From Variovorax davisae (lineage in GTDB: Bacteria; Pseudomonadota; Gammaproteobacteria; Burkholderiales; Burkholderiaceae_C), in contig NZ_JASZYS010000014.1 in the NCBI RefSeq assembly GCF_030316845.1, positions 1-64,000 of the forward strand: DNA of 64,000 nt, written 5' to 3'. Below the pieces are notes generated by a model. It was not told the origin of the DNA, did not search any database, and saw only the letters and a program-made list of their open reading frames with translations. Below are positions 1 to 8,575 of this stretch, in pieces. Position numbers and translations under genes: made by a program. The number at the start of each line of letters is the position of its first letter. The stretch's first letter is position 1.

Positions 1-246
1 CTGCAGCGCCGACACCGTCTGCAGGTCGCCGCCGAGCGCGCCGCCGGCGAACAGCTTGACCGTGATCTTGTTGCCCGACTTCTGCGCCACCAGGTCGGCG
101 AACTTCTGCGCTCCCTGCGCCTGCGGGTGGCCGGTCTGGTTCTGGAACGCGAACTTGAGCGTGCGCTCCTTGACCTGCGCCTGCGCGCCGGCCAGGGCCA
201 GCACCGCCGACAGGGCCACCAGGGTGTTGCGTGCGATGTGCTTCAT
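1..246 (-). CDS. dctP: TRAP transporter substrate-binding protein DctP, N-terminal part
   Basis: Periplasmic solute receptor of a TRAP importer; only the first 82 codons are in the window. The reading begins MKHIARNTLVALSAVLALAG with a clear signal peptide cleaved near residue 23, followed by mature sequence KFAFQNQTGHPQAQGAQKFA and a KxTVKLF-type strand, usual for DctP_4/DctP proteins. It follows dctM by 34 bases on the same strand, so it is the last gene of a dctQ-dctM-dctP operon. The ligand cannot be told from the visible part; a C4-dicarboxylate or other organic acid is expected for the family. Confidence 0.85.
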   Translation of the reverse strand, partial: MKHIARNTLVALSAVLALAGAQAQVKERTLKFAFQNQTGHPQAQGAQKFADLVAQKSGNKITVKLFAGGALGGDLQTVSALQ

Positions 247-280
247 GAAGAGTCTCCTTGGGTTTTGTGTTCTGTGAAGT

Positions 281-1561
281 TCAGCCGTGGAAGAGCTTGG
301 CCGGCCAGGTCACCAGCCACGGGAACAGGACCATGAGGAACATGATCACGAACTCCGCGATCATGAAGGGCACCACGCCCTTGGTCACGTCGTCCATCGA
401 GATCTTGCCCACGCCGGCGACCACGTTGAGCACCGTGCCCACCGGCGGCGTCACCAGCCCGATCGAGTTGTTGATGATGAACAGCACCCCGAAGTACACC
501 GGGTCGATCCCCGCCGCCTTCACGATCGGCATCAGCACCGGCGTCAGGATCAGGATGGTGGGCGTCATGTCCATCGCCGTGCCCACGATCATCACCAGCA
601 CCATGATCGCGATCATCAGGAGGGTCTGGTTGCCCATGAACGGCTGCAGCAGGCCCACCACCTTCGAGGGCAGGTCGGCCACCGTGATGAGCCAGGCGCT
701 GACCATCGCCGCGGCGATCAGGAACATCACGATGGCGCTGGTCTTGGCTGCGCCCACGAAGATGCCGTACAGGTCGCCCCAGCTGAGCTCGCGGTAGATC
801 ACGATCGAGACGAACAGCGCATAGGCCGCCGCCACCACCGCCGCCTCGGTCGGCGTGAAGACGCCCATGCGCAGGCCCACCAGGATGATCAGCGGCAGCA
901 TCAGCGCCCACAGCGCCTTGCGGAACGCCGTGAAGATCTCGGCCCCCGACTTGCGCGGCGGCGGCACGATCTTCTCCTTGCGCACCAGCCAGGCCCAGGT
1001 CAGCCACAGCGCCGCGCCGATCAGGATGCCCGGCACGATGGCCGCGAGGAACAGCTTGGAGATCGAGACGTTGGCCGCCACCCCGAAGATCACCAGCCCG
1101 ATGCTCGGCGGAATCACCGGCCCGATCACTCCGGTGGCCGCGATCAGGCCGCCGGCGCGCGCCTTGTCGTGGCCGGCCTTGACCATCATCGGCAGCAGCA
1201 AGGCGGTCAGCGCCGCCGCGTCGGCCACCGCCGAGCCCGACAGCGCCGACAGCAGGCAGCCCGCCAGGATCGTCACGTAGCCCAGGCCGCCCTTCACGTG
1301 ACCGACCAGCGCCAGCGCGAAATCGACGATCCGCTTGGACAGCCCGCCGACGTTCATGATCTCGCCGGCCAGCATGAAGAAGGGCACCGCCAGCAGCGGG
1401 AAGCTGTCGGCCCCGCCGATCACGTTCTGGGCCAGGATCTGGGCATCGAACAGGTCCAGGTGCCACATCAGCGCCACCCCGCTGGCCAGCAGCGAGAACG
1501 CGATGGGAATGCCCATCGCCATGGCCAGCAGCAGCGCGCCGACGAAAACGAGGATGGTCAT
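281..1561 (-). CDS. dctM: TRAP transporter large permease DctM
   Basis: The 12-helix membrane subunit of a TRAP importer that moves the receptor-bound acid using a sodium gradient. The 426-residue protein starts MTILVFVGALLLAMAMGIPI and is hydrophobic throughout; it shows the DctM features GGxSKRIVDFA, LSALSGSAVADAAA and a GVIGPVIPPSIG loop. Length matches the family. Its ATG overlaps the dctQ stop by four bases (ATGA), and a longer in-frame extension upstream lies inside dctQ, so 1561 is the natural start. Confidence 0.93.
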   Translation of the reverse strand: MTILVFVGALLLAMAMGIPIAFSLLASGVALMWHLDLFDAQILAQNVIGGADSFPLLAVPFFMLAGEIMNVGGLSKRIVDFALALVGHVKGGLGYVTILAGCLLSALSGSAVADAAALTALLLPMMVKAGHDKARAGGLIAATGVIGPVIPPSIGLVIFGVAANVSISKLFLAAIVPGILIGAALWLTWAWLVRKEKIVPPPRKSGAEIFTAFRKALWALMLPLIILVGLRMGVFTPTEAAVVAAAYALFVSIVIYRELSWGDLYGIFVGAAKTSAIVMFLIAAAMVSAWLITVADLPSKVVGLLQPFMGNQTLLMIAIMVLVMIVGTAMDMTPTILILTPVLMPIVKAAGIDPVYFGVLFIINNSIGLVTPPVGTVLNVVAGVGKISMDDVTKGVVPFMIAEFVIMFLMVLFPWLVTWPAKLFHG

Positions 1562-2142
1562 GGCTTGCTCCCGTGGGCGGCGGCCGGCGAGGCTGCGATG
1601 TCGGGCGGATTGCCCAGGATCTGCTGCAGCGCCACGGCCTCTTCCGACTCCTGGACCATCACCAGTTCCTCGTCGGCCAGCTGGCCCGTGAGCAGCCGGT
1701 AGAGGTCCAGCGCCAGGATGAATCCGGCCAGCACCGAGAACACGATGCCCGACGCATACACGATCGCCATCGAGGCGCCGGTGACCGGCGCCGTGACGTC
1801 CCAGTTGATCCGGGCCTGCGCCAGGCTGCCCTGGAACAGCAGCCAGACGATGTAGAGCATCACCAGGTGCCCGAGCGCGAGGCAGACCTTCTTGCCCGCG
1901 GGCGGCAGCTTGGACACCACCATGTCGACGCCCAGGTGGCCATGCTCCTTGAGCGCCACCACCGCACCCAGGAAGGTGACCCAGATGAACAGCCAGCGCG
2001 AGACCTCCTCCGACACCGTGATGCCGGAGTTGAAGCCGTAGCGCAGCACCACGTTGCCGAACACCAGCACCACCATCAGCGCCAGGAACAGCGCGATCAC
2101 GGCTTCGATGCCCTTGCAGCATCGGTCGATCCATCGATTCAT
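1558..2142 (-). CDS. dctQ: TRAP transporter small permease DctQ
   Basis: Small integral membrane subunit of the TRAP importer, 194 residues with four predicted helices; the first is at about 12-32 (AVIALFLALMVVLVFGNVVL) and the SEEVSRWLFIWVTFLGA segment is typical of DctQ. I chose the ATG at 2142 (MNRWIDRC) over the in-frame one at 2181, because family members begin just before the first helix. It is the first gene of the operon, so the promoter should lie in 2143-2417. The C-terminal tail, rich in Glu and Ala, is long for the family. Confidence 0.88.
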   Translation of the reverse strand: MNRWIDRCCKGIEAVIALFLALMVVLVFGNVVLRYGFNSGITVSEEVSRWLFIWVTFLGAVVALKEHGHLGVDMVVSKLPPAGKKVCLALGHLVMLYIVWLLFQGSLAQARINWDVTAPVTGASMAIVYASGIVFSVLAGFILALDLYRLLTGQLADEELVMVQESEEAVALQQILGNPPDIAASPAAAHGSKP

Positions 2143-2417
2143 GTCTTTGATCTCTTGTGTGAACCTCGAGCCACGGCGCACGCTTTCGCGGGCACGGCCG
2201 CCGGGGCCCCTATTCCATTCGGACTCGGCGCTTCACGCATCACGGTGCTAACCCTGGAAATGATCGGCGAACGCACGCCTGCGATCGATCATCGAACGCC
2301 GCCCCATCTACGACAGCCACGACGCACTGGGCACGCTCCGGACCATCGAGGCGATGTTCGCCTCGGCGCGCAGCGGCGGATGGCAGGACATCGCCACCGG
2401 CCGAGCGGCGGCAATCC
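2143..2417. other. Intergenic region upstream of the TRAP operon
   Basis: 275 bases between the dctQ start and the stop of the next minus-strand gene. It must carry the TRAP promoter but I see no convincing -35/-10 pair or inverted repeat. From about 2264 to 2410 the plus strand has an open frame with GC3-rich codons (reads IERRPIYDSHDALGTL, then TIEAMFASARSGGW) but no ATG, GTG or TTG before 2354, so it may be the remnant of a small gene. Confidence 0.4.
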
Positions 2418-2702
2418 TTACGACGACTTCGACTGCCCGTCGAGGCGGCGGCTGGCGTCGAGCGCGTAGACGACCTGCTTGTCGTCGGCCGACTTGTGGG
2501 CGGCCCCGCCTTCGGCCGAGGCCGAACCGGGACCGTAGACCTCGCGTTCGAGCCGCTTGGCGCGCTCCGCGTACATCCGCGCCAAGGCGCCATGATGCTC
2601 GGCCGCGGCCTGGTGCTCGATGCGAGCCATGTGCGCTTCTTCGAGCAAGGTCATGACGCGCCGCAGGTGACCGTTTCGACCGGCCTGAAAGAAACCAAAC
2701 AT
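2418..2702 (-). CDS. Small hypothetical protein (94 aa)
   Basis: A 94-residue soluble protein starting MFGFFQAGRNGHLRRVM. The start at 2702 is preceded by a perfect AGGAGG five bases upstream, which outweighs the in-frame ATG at 2717. Residues 10-55 are a charged amphipathic helix (LLEEAHMARIEHQAAAEHH, then ARMYAERAKRLEREVYG), likely coiled coil, followed by a low-complexity polar tail. No signal peptide or known motif. I do not recognise the family; nothing in the context suggests a role. Confidence 0.7.
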   Translation of the reverse strand: MFGFFQAGRNGHLRRVMTLLEEAHMARIEHQAAAEHHGALARMYAERAKRLEREVYGPGSASAEGGAAHKSADDKQVVYALDASRRLDGQSKSS

Positions 2703-2850
2703 CGGATCCTCCTTCATCGAAGCCGTGGCAGCTCGCTGCTTTGTACTCCAATCACCGGCCCCGCGCCTGCAGGACGGATCCCACGGGAGAGGTAGGCTGC
2801 CCGGGCGATGGCGCAAACGCTGCCGGTCGGTAGACTCGGCCGGTTCGGCG

Positions 2851-3351
2851 TCAGCGCAGGTGGGCCAGGTCCCTGACGTCGGCGTGCAGCGCCGACCTGT
2901 CCGTCCCGGCCATCGGCAGGCTGACCAGCAGTTCGAGGCGCCGCCGCAGCGAGTAGAGCATCAGGATCGCCGAATGGGCCGTGTCCCGGGCATCGGCTTC
3001 GGCCGCGGCGATGTCCGGGTAGGCCCATTCGGCCGTGGCGGGCTGGCCGGGCCAGCGCGGCTCCAGGCCTTCCACCGACGGCTCCAGCGTGATCACAAAA
3101 TCCGGCCTGAGCGAGCTCAGGCGCACCAGATCGTCCCAGCTGCGCGGCGGCGACGGCGGCAGCGCGATCGCGGCACTGGCGAGCGCACTGGCAGCGGCCG
3201 GATGCACCATGCGGCCGACCTGCCCGGGCTGGCCGCAGGAATAGGCCGCGAAGCGCCGCTCCCGGTCCAGGTGCAGGAGGCAGGCCTCGGCCAGGATGCT
3301 TCGCAGCGTATTCCTGCGCGAGACGAAGACCACCCCTGTTCGTTTCTGCAT
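2851..3351 (-). CDS. Low-molecular-weight phosphatase/ArsC-like protein lacking the catalytic Cys
   Basis: A 166-residue protein with the fold signature of low-molecular-weight tyrosine phosphatases and thioredoxin-type arsenate reductases at its N-terminus: VVFVSRRNTLRSILAEA aligns with the family loop V(C)x5RS-xxAEA. The nucleophilic cysteine of Cx5R is replaced by serine (codon TCG, residue 11), while the arginine and following serine are kept. The rest keeps a family-like layout (PDFVITLEPSVEG, then ...RWPGQPATAEWAYPDIAA, like the WxxxDP region). It is therefore probably catalytically dead in phosphoryl transfer, perhaps a binding protein. It lies between a small hypothetical gene and a Crp-type regulator on the same strand. 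Confidence 0.72.
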   Translation of the reverse strand: MQKRTGVVFVSRRNTLRSILAEACLLHLDRERRFAAYSCGQPGQVGRMVHPAAASALASAAIALPPSPPRSWDDLVRLSSLRPDFVITLEPSVEGLEPRWPGQPATAEWAYPDIAAAEADARDTAHSAILMLYSLRRRLELLVSLPMAGTDRSALHADVRDLAHLR

Positions 3352-3412
3352 GTGAAAGAGAATACAGCGATATGCGGGCCGATGCGCCCCGCGAGACCGC
3401 TCACGCGCAACC

Positions 3413-4057
3413 TCACCACGCCAGCGGCAGCTTGCGCAGGATCGCCAGCCGGCCGTCGCGCTGCACCACGTAGCCGCCGGCCGTCAGCTCCTTCATCACC
3501 CGGTTGACCATCTCGCGCGAGCAGCCGATGCGGTCGGCGATGTCCTGCTGGGTCAGCTTGTGGCGCAGCACGCGCTCCTCGCCGACCGGCTCCGACAGCT
3601 CGTTCAGGACCCGCACCACGCGCCCGTAGACGTCCTGCAGCGCGATGCTGCTCAGCTGCTCGGTCAGGCGCCGCACCATGCGGATCAGCTTGCGGTTGAG
3701 GTGCATGGCGAATTCGGCGTGGGCCTCGAGGAAGCGGCGCAGCTCCGCGCCCTGGACGACCCGGCAGCTGCAGGCCTCGATCGCCTTGATGGAAGCCGAG
3801 CGCCGCTCGCCATCGAGCGACAGTTCGCCGAAGTAGCTGCCCGGCCCGTACTCGCTCAGCACCAGCTCGCGGCCGTCCTCCGAGCTGGCATAGACCTTCA
3901 CCCGTCCGCTCAGCACGATGTAGAGCGAATCGGTGGCGTCGCCTTCGTTGATCAGGATCGCCTGGGCCGGAAAGGAACGGACGACGCCGTACGGCGCGAT
4001 GGCGTCGAGCAGGGTCTGCGGCAGCCGTTCGCCGGCGTCCTCGTCCAGTGAACCCAT
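3413..4057 (-). CDS. Crp/Fnr-family transcriptional regulator
   Basis: A 214-residue DNA-binding regulator. Residues about 25-120 form a cyclic-nucleotide-binding jelly roll (INEGDATDSLYIVLSGRVKV; GPGSYFGELSLDGERRSAS, with the GEL and RSA motifs that contact cAMP in Crp). A long dimer helix follows, then a winged helix (LTQQDIADRIGCSREMVNRV), whose recognition helix resembles Crp. No Fnr-type cysteine cluster is present. Start at 4057 (MGSLDEDAG) has GGAGG seven bases upstream. The intergenic operator at 4095-4114 is a perfect Crp half-site palindrome, suggesting autoregulation and control of the divergent phospholipase D gene. Confidence 0.9.
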   Translation of the reverse strand: MGSLDEDAGERLPQTLLDAIAPYGVVRSFPAQAILINEGDATDSLYIVLSGRVKVYASSEDGRELVLSEYGPGSYFGELSLDGERRSASIKAIEACSCRVVQGAELRRFLEAHAEFAMHLNRKLIRMVRRLTEQLSSIALQDVYGRVVRVLNELSEPVGEERVLRHKLTQQDIADRIGCSREMVNRVMKELTAGGYVVQRDGRLAILRKLPLAW

Positions 4058-4094
4058 CACCCACCTCCATGGCTCGGGCCCGGGCCCCGGCCTG

Positions 4095-4114
4095 GGTGTG
4101 ACTTTTGTCACACC
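4095..4114. promoter_or_regulatory. Crp-type operator between the crp-like gene and the PLD gene
   Basis: Perfect inverted repeat GGTGTGAC-TTTT-GTCACACC; its core TGTGA-N6-TCACA (4097-4113) is the E. coli Crp consensus with exact half-sites. It lies 37 bases upstream of the Crp-like start and 56 upstream of the divergent phospholipase D start. The match to the family consensus is seen directly; binding by the adjacent regulator is inference. Confidence 0.8.
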
Positions 4115-4170
4115 GGTGCTGCGCACTGCGCACTCGCCGAAACGGGCGCCCCTGCCTAGATTAAGCCCCC

Positions 4171-5781
4171 ATGACCGCCTCGATCAAGCATCTTTCGCCA
4201 CGCCGGGTGCGTGCCATGGGCATCGCCGCCCTGGTGCTGGCCCTGCTGGGGTGGTGCGCGATGCTGACGGGCTGCGCCAGCCTGCCCGCCGATGTCGCGC
4301 GGCCGGTGTCGGTGGCGCGCACCGACGTCGACCACACCCGGCTGGCGGCGCTGGCCGCCGAGGCGGTGCCGGCCGACGCCGGCCGGCGCTCCGGCCTGCG
4401 CCTGCTGCCGTCCGGGGACCAGGCTTTCGAGGCCCGCATCGCGCTGGCCCGCGCCGCCGAGCGGTCGATCGACGTCCAGTACTACCAGATCGCCGACGAC
4501 GCCTCCGGGCGCGAGTTCCTGGCCGCCCTGTGCGAGGCCGCGGGCCGCGGCGTGCGGGTCCGGGTGCTGGTCGACGACCTGCAGGCGGCCGGCCAGGACG
4601 CCCTGCTGGCCGGCTTCGCGGCGCGGCCGAACGTCGAGCTGCGCCTGTTCAATCCCTTGCCGGTGCGCGAAGGCAGCGTCGCCGGCCGGGTGCTGTTCTC
4701 CGCCCACGAGTTCACGCGCATCAACCGGCGCATGCACAACAAGCTGTTCATTGCCGACGGCAGCTTCGCGATCAGCGGCGGGCGCAACATCGGCGACGAC
4801 TACTTCGGCCGCAGCGGGCCGGTCAACTTCATCGACATGGACGTGCTCTCGGCGGGCCCGGTGGTGCGCGAGCTGGCGGCGGTGTTCGACGACTACTGGA
4901 ACAGCCGGCACGCCTATCCGATCGAAGCGCTGGCGGCGCAGACCGCCACGCCGGAGGCCGGCCGGCGGAACTTCGACGCCCACGTGCGCCCGGCCGGCGC
5001 GAGCGGGCGCCCGGTCACGGCGCGCGACCCGCTGGACCAGGGCAGCGTCGGCGCCCAGCTGGCCGCCGGCCACGTCGTCCTGCACCTGGCCGCCGTGCGC
5101 GTGCTGGCCGACCCACCCGGGAAGATCGACGCTGACGCCGCCGCGCAGACCGACGGCCCGGTGATGGAGGGCCAGCTCGCGCTGATGCAGGCCGCGCACG
5201 CCGACGTCCTGATCGCGTCGCCCTACTTCGTGCCCGGCCGCCGCACCCTGGACGTGCTGCAGCGCGCCACCGGCGAGCAGGTCCGGGTCTCGGTCATCAC
5301 CAACTCGCTGGCGACCACCGACGAGCCGCTGGTGCACTTCGGCTACGCCCGCTACCGCACCGCGCTGCTCGACATGGGCGTCGCGCTGTACGAGCTGATG
5401 CCCGACGACGACGACGCGCACGAGGTGGCCGAGGGCCCGCGGGGCTCGCTGGGCCGCCTGCACGCCAAGCTCGCGGTGGTCGACGGCCAATGGCTCTCGA
5501 TCGGCTCGATGAACATGGACCGCCGATCGGCCCATTGCAACACCGAGATGGGGCTGGTCATCGACAGCCCCGAGCTGGCCGGCCAGGTCGCCAGCCTGCT
5601 GCAGCGCGACCGCCTGCCGCAGAGCTACCAGGTGCGCAGCCCGGGGCCAGGCAGCCGGCTGCAATGGGTGTCGCAGGCCGGTGCGCAGGAAGTCGTGCAC
5701 CGCGTCGAACCGAACCTTACCTGGGGCAACCGGATGCGGCTGTCGCTGCTCTCGATGCTGGTCGACGAAGAATTGCTCTAG
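4171..5781 (+). CDS. Phospholipase D-family lipoprotein (ClsC/cardiolipin synthase-like)
   Basis: A 536-residue enzyme expected to transfer or hydrolyse phosphatidyl groups. Two HKD motifs are intact: H189-x-K191-x4-D196 (HNKLFIADG) and H431-x-K433-x4-D438 (HAKLAVVDG), each followed by a G/S-GxxN element (SGGRN, IGSMN). The N-terminus has a hydrophobic stretch ending in LTGC, a lipobox, so the protein is probably an envelope lipoprotein, as in the ClsC/YmdC-like group. The Shine-Dalgarno sequence is weak; the ATG at 4171 keeps the whole signal sequence. Its stop codon overlaps the stop of the convergent REC-cyclase gene. Confidence 0.88.
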   Translation: MTASIKHLSPRRVRAMGIAALVLALLGWCAMLTGCASLPADVARPVSVARTDVDHTRLAALAAEAVPADAGRRSGLRLLPSGDQAFEARIALARAAERSIDVQYYQIADDASGREFLAALCEAAGRGVRVRVLVDDLQAAGQDALLAGFAARPNVELRLFNPLPVREGSVAGRVLFSAHEFTRINRRMHNKLFIADGSFAISGGRNIGDDYFGRSGPVNFIDMDVLSAGPVVRELAAVFDDYWNSRHAYPIEALAAQTATPEAGRRNFDAHVRPAGASGRPVTARDPLDQGSVGAQLAAGHVVLHLAAVRVLADPPGKIDADAAAQTDGPVMEGQLALMQAAHADVLIASPYFVPGRRTLDVLQRATGEQVRVSVITNSLATTDEPLVHFGYARYRTALLDMGVALYELMPDDDDAHEVAEGPRGSLGRLHAKLAVVDGQWLSIGSMNMDRRSAHCNTEMGLVIDSPELAGQVASLLQRDRLPQSYQVRSPGPGSRLQWVSQAGAQEVVHRVEPNLTWGNRMRLSLLSMLVDEELL

Positions 5782-6893
5782 GGCTTGATGCCCCGCACGC
5801 TGAAAGCGTCGACCGGGCGCTGGAAGCCCTTCAGGTTCAGCGCCGGCACCGGGTCGACCTCGAGGATCGGCTCGAGCTGCGCATGCACCTTGCGCGAGAT
5901 CAGGATCTGGCGGCTCGCCGCTTCGCCGCACAGCCGCGCCGCCAGGTTGGTCACGGTGCCGATCGCGCCGTAGTCCCAGCGCCCCTCGAAACCGATCGCG
6001 CCCAGCGTCGCGAAGCCCTGGGCGATGCCGATCCCCAGGCCGAGCGAATAGCCGCGCCGCAGCCAGGCATCGGCCAGCGAGCCGATGCGCTCGCGCATCG
6101 CGAGCGACATCCGGACCGCGCGCTCGGCGGCGTCGGGGACCGGCACCGGGTCGTTGAAGAAGATCATCATGCCGTCGCCGGTGAAGTGCTCGAGCGTGCC
6201 CTCGTGCGCGAGGATCAGTTCGCCGGCGGCCGCATGGTACTGGCGCAGCACGCCCATCACCTCCTCGGGCTCCGCGATCTCGGCGAAGGCGGTGAAGCCG
6301 CGCAGGTCGAGGAACACCACCGTGATCTCGCGCCGGTGGCTCAGCAGCGGGTCCTCGGCGCCGCCGCTGACGATCGCCTCGGCCAGCTGCGGCGAGAAGA
6401 AGCGCCGCAGCCGCCCCACCCGCTCGAGCTCGGCGACCTGGGTCGCCACCCGGTGCTCGAGCGTGGCGTTCCAGCCCTTCATCTGCGCCACCAGCCCCTC
6501 GACCTCGTCGTGCAGGCCCTTGATGCGCAGCATCGAGCGCACCCGCGCCGCCAGGGCGGCGTGATCCACCGGCTTGGTGAGGTACTCGTCGCCGCCGGCC
6601 TCGAGCCCCGCCACCACGTCCTTCAGGTCGGTCATGGCGGTGACGATGATGATCGGCGTGAAGGGAAAGCCGGGATCGGCGCGCAGCCGCTTGCAGACCT
6701 CGATGCCATCGACCTTGGGCATCATCAGGTCGAGCAGGATCAGGTCCGGCGCCAGCGTGCGGGCGGCGGCCAGGCCTTCTTCGCCGTCGGCGGCCGAGAC
6801 CACCTCGTAGCCCTCGCTGCCGAGGCGGGCCTGCAGAATCTTGACGTTGGTCGCGTTGTCGTCGACGATGAGGATGCGTGGGGGGGTTCTCAC
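5778..6893 (-). CDS. Response regulator with class III adenylate/guanylate cyclase domain
   Basis: A 371-residue cytoplasmic signal protein. Residues about 5-125 are a receiver domain (ILIVDDNATN, phospho-acceptor D55 in LILLDLMMPKVDG, LTKP lysine). A short coiled coil follows (about 125-165), then a class III nucleotide cyclase domain (about 185-355) with both metal aspartates, VVFLDLRGFTAF and GDGMMIFFND. I chose the GTG at 6893 because AGGGAG precedes it and the receiver begins a few residues later; an ATG at 6944 is possible. It is divergent from the kinase/receiver pair at 7004-8946, its likely phosphorelay partners. Confidence 0.9.
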   Translation of the reverse strand: MRTPPRILIVDDNATNVKILQARLGSEGYEVVSAADGEEGLAAARTLAPDLILLDLMMPKVDGIEVCKRLRADPGFPFTPIIIVTAMTDLKDVVAGLEAGGDEYLTKPVDHAALAARVRSMLRIKGLHDEVEGLVAQMKGWNATLEHRVATQVAELERVGRLRRFFSPQLAEAIVSGGAEDPLLSHRREITVVFLDLRGFTAFAEIAEPEEVMGVLRQYHAAAGELILAHEGTLEHFTGDGMMIFFNDPVPVPDAAERAVRMSLAMRERIGSLADAWLRRGYSLGLGIGIAQGFATLGAIGFEGRWDYGAIGTVTNLAARLCGEAASRQILISRKVHAQLEPILEVDPVPALNLKGFQRPVDAFSVRGIKP

Positions 6894-7003
6894 CGTCGGT
6901 TCTCCCTGAGCAAAAACTGTAGCGGCTTCGCACCCGAACCACAAGGCGGTGCGCCCTGCGCGGTGGAGGCCTGGCCATCAAACTTGAACAGCTTGTTACG
7001 CGC

Positions 7004-8575
7004 GTGCTCAAGCGGTCACCATTTGCCTGGCTGGTGCTGCGGGTCGCCCACGCCCGCGCCTCGGTCCATACCAAGCTGCTGGTCGCCTTCCTGATCATCA
7101 CGCTGCTGTTCATCGCGATGGCGGTCGCCAGCCTGCTGCTGCACCTGAACACCACCGCCCAGAGCCGGCTGCTCGACCAGGCCCACGAGCGGGTCAGCTG
7201 GTCGCAACAGAGCCAGTACGCGCTGGGCCGGCAGATGCACTTCACGGCGCTGGCGCTGCTGTCGAAGGACGAGGCCGCGATCGAGCGGATCCTGCGCGAG
7301 AACAACCGCTTCAACGAGACCCTGGCCAAGCTCGACACCGCCGCGACCGCGGGCCAGAAAGGGCTGATCGACCAGATCCGCGCGTCGCAGGACGACGCCA
7401 TGGGCGTGGTGGCCGACATCGCCAATGCCATCCGCGACGGCAAGCTGGCGGACATCACGGGCGAGCTGCTGCAGCGCGAGGAGCGCCTCGACGCCCAGAT
7501 CGCGCAGCGCATGGGCCAGCTGGTGGAGGCGGAGCAGAACCGGATGGCGCGCCTGCGCGACAGCGTCGACGCCGCCAATCGCCGCTCGCTGGTCCTGACC
7601 TGCGTGTTCGCGGTCAGCGCCGTGCTGCTGGCCTGGCTCTGCGGCTTCGTGATCTCCTGGTCGTTCATCCTGCCGGTGCGCGCGGCCCATGGCTATCTGG
7701 ACGATGTCGCGGCGGGCAACTTCGGGCGCAAAATCTCGGTCCCCAACCGTGACGAATTCGGAACGCTCGCCGACCGGATGAACCACATGAGCCAGCAATT
7801 GCATCGCCTCGACGACTCCCAGCGGCAGGCCGCCGCCAAGCTCGTGGACCTCAACGAGCAGCTGTCGCGCGCCAGCCAGGCCAAGAGCGAGTTCCTGGCC
7901 AACATGAGCCACGAGCTGCGCACCCCCATGAACGCGATCCTCGGCTTCAGCGAGATGATGATCGACGGCATCTACGGCGAGGTGCCGCACGCGCTGAAGG
8001 AGCCGCTGACCGACATCCAGGTCAACGGACGCAACCTGCTGCGGCTCATCAACGACGTCCTCGACCTGTCGAAGATCGAGGCCGGCCGGATGGAAGTCGC
8101 GCTCGAGGACTACTCGGTCGGCGACGTGGTGAACACGGTGCGCAGCTCGCTGCGCTCGATCGCGGCCGAGAAGGGCCTGGCGTTCACCGCCCATGTGCCG
8201 GACGACCTGCCGGTGGCGCGCGGCGACAGCGGCCGGCTCACCCAGTGCCTGACCAACCTGGCGGGCAACGCGCTGAAGTTCACGCGCCAGGGCAGCGTCG
8301 ACATCGCCGTCGAGCGGGTCGGCGACCAGCTGGTGTATTGCGTGGCCGACACCGGCATCGGCATCGCGGCCCAGGAGCTGGACAACATCTTCACCGAGTT
8401 CCGCCAGGTCGACACCACCATCACGCGGGAGTTCGGCGGCACCGGCCTGGGGCTCAGCATCTCGAAGAAGTTCGTCGAGCGGCTGGGCGGCCGCATCTGG
8501 GTCGAGAGCGAGCTGGGCAAGGGCTCGCGGTTCATGTTTTCCGTGCCGTTGCGCGCGGGGGAAGGCAGCCCATGA
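7004..8575 (+). CDS. Membrane sensor histidine kinase
   Basis: A 523-residue sensor kinase. Two membrane helices (about 24-48 and 190-215) flank a helical periplasmic domain; a HAMP linker follows, then HisKA with H303 (FLANMSHELRTPMNAI) and a HATPase domain with N, G1 (DTGIG), F and G2 (GGTGLGLSI) boxes. The gene opens with GTG at 7004 without a strong Shine-Dalgarno, so the start is uncertain by some residues. The stop overlaps the next start (ATGA), coupling it to the stand-alone receiver at 8572. With the divergent REC-cyclase it may form a small relay controlling cyclic nucleotide level. Confidence 0.92.
   Translation: MLKRSPFAWLVLRVAHARASVHTKLLVAFLIITLLFIAMAVASLLLHLNTTAQSRLLDQAHERVSWSQQSQYALGRQMHFTALALLSKDEAAIERILRENNRFNETLAKLDTAATAGQKGLIDQIRASQDDAMGVVADIANAIRDGKLADITGELLQREERLDAQIAQRMGQLVEAEQNRMARLRDSVDAANRRSLVLTCVFAVSAVLLAWLCGFVISWSFILPVRAAHGYLDDVAAGNFGRKISVPNRDEFGTLADRMNHMSQQLHRLDDSQRQAAAKLVDLNEQLSRASQAKSEFLANMSHELRTPMNAILGFSEMMIDGIYGEVPHALKEPLTDIQVNGRNLLRLINDVLDLSKIEAGRMEVALEDYSVGDVVNTVRSSLRSIAAEKGLAFTAHVPDDLPVARGDSGRLTQCLTNLAGNALKFTRQGSVDIAVERVGDQLVYCVADTGIGIAAQELDNIFTEFRQVDTTITREFGGTGLGLSISKKFVERLGGRIWVESELGKGSRFMFSVPLRAGEGSP

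Noticed and set aside
4156..7668. 1170-codon open frame on the minus strand
   Set aside because: It is antisense to the phospholipase D gene, out of frame with the REC-cyclase, and has low-complexity Arg/His/Gly-rich sequence; no domain. GC-rich DNA gives such long shadows.
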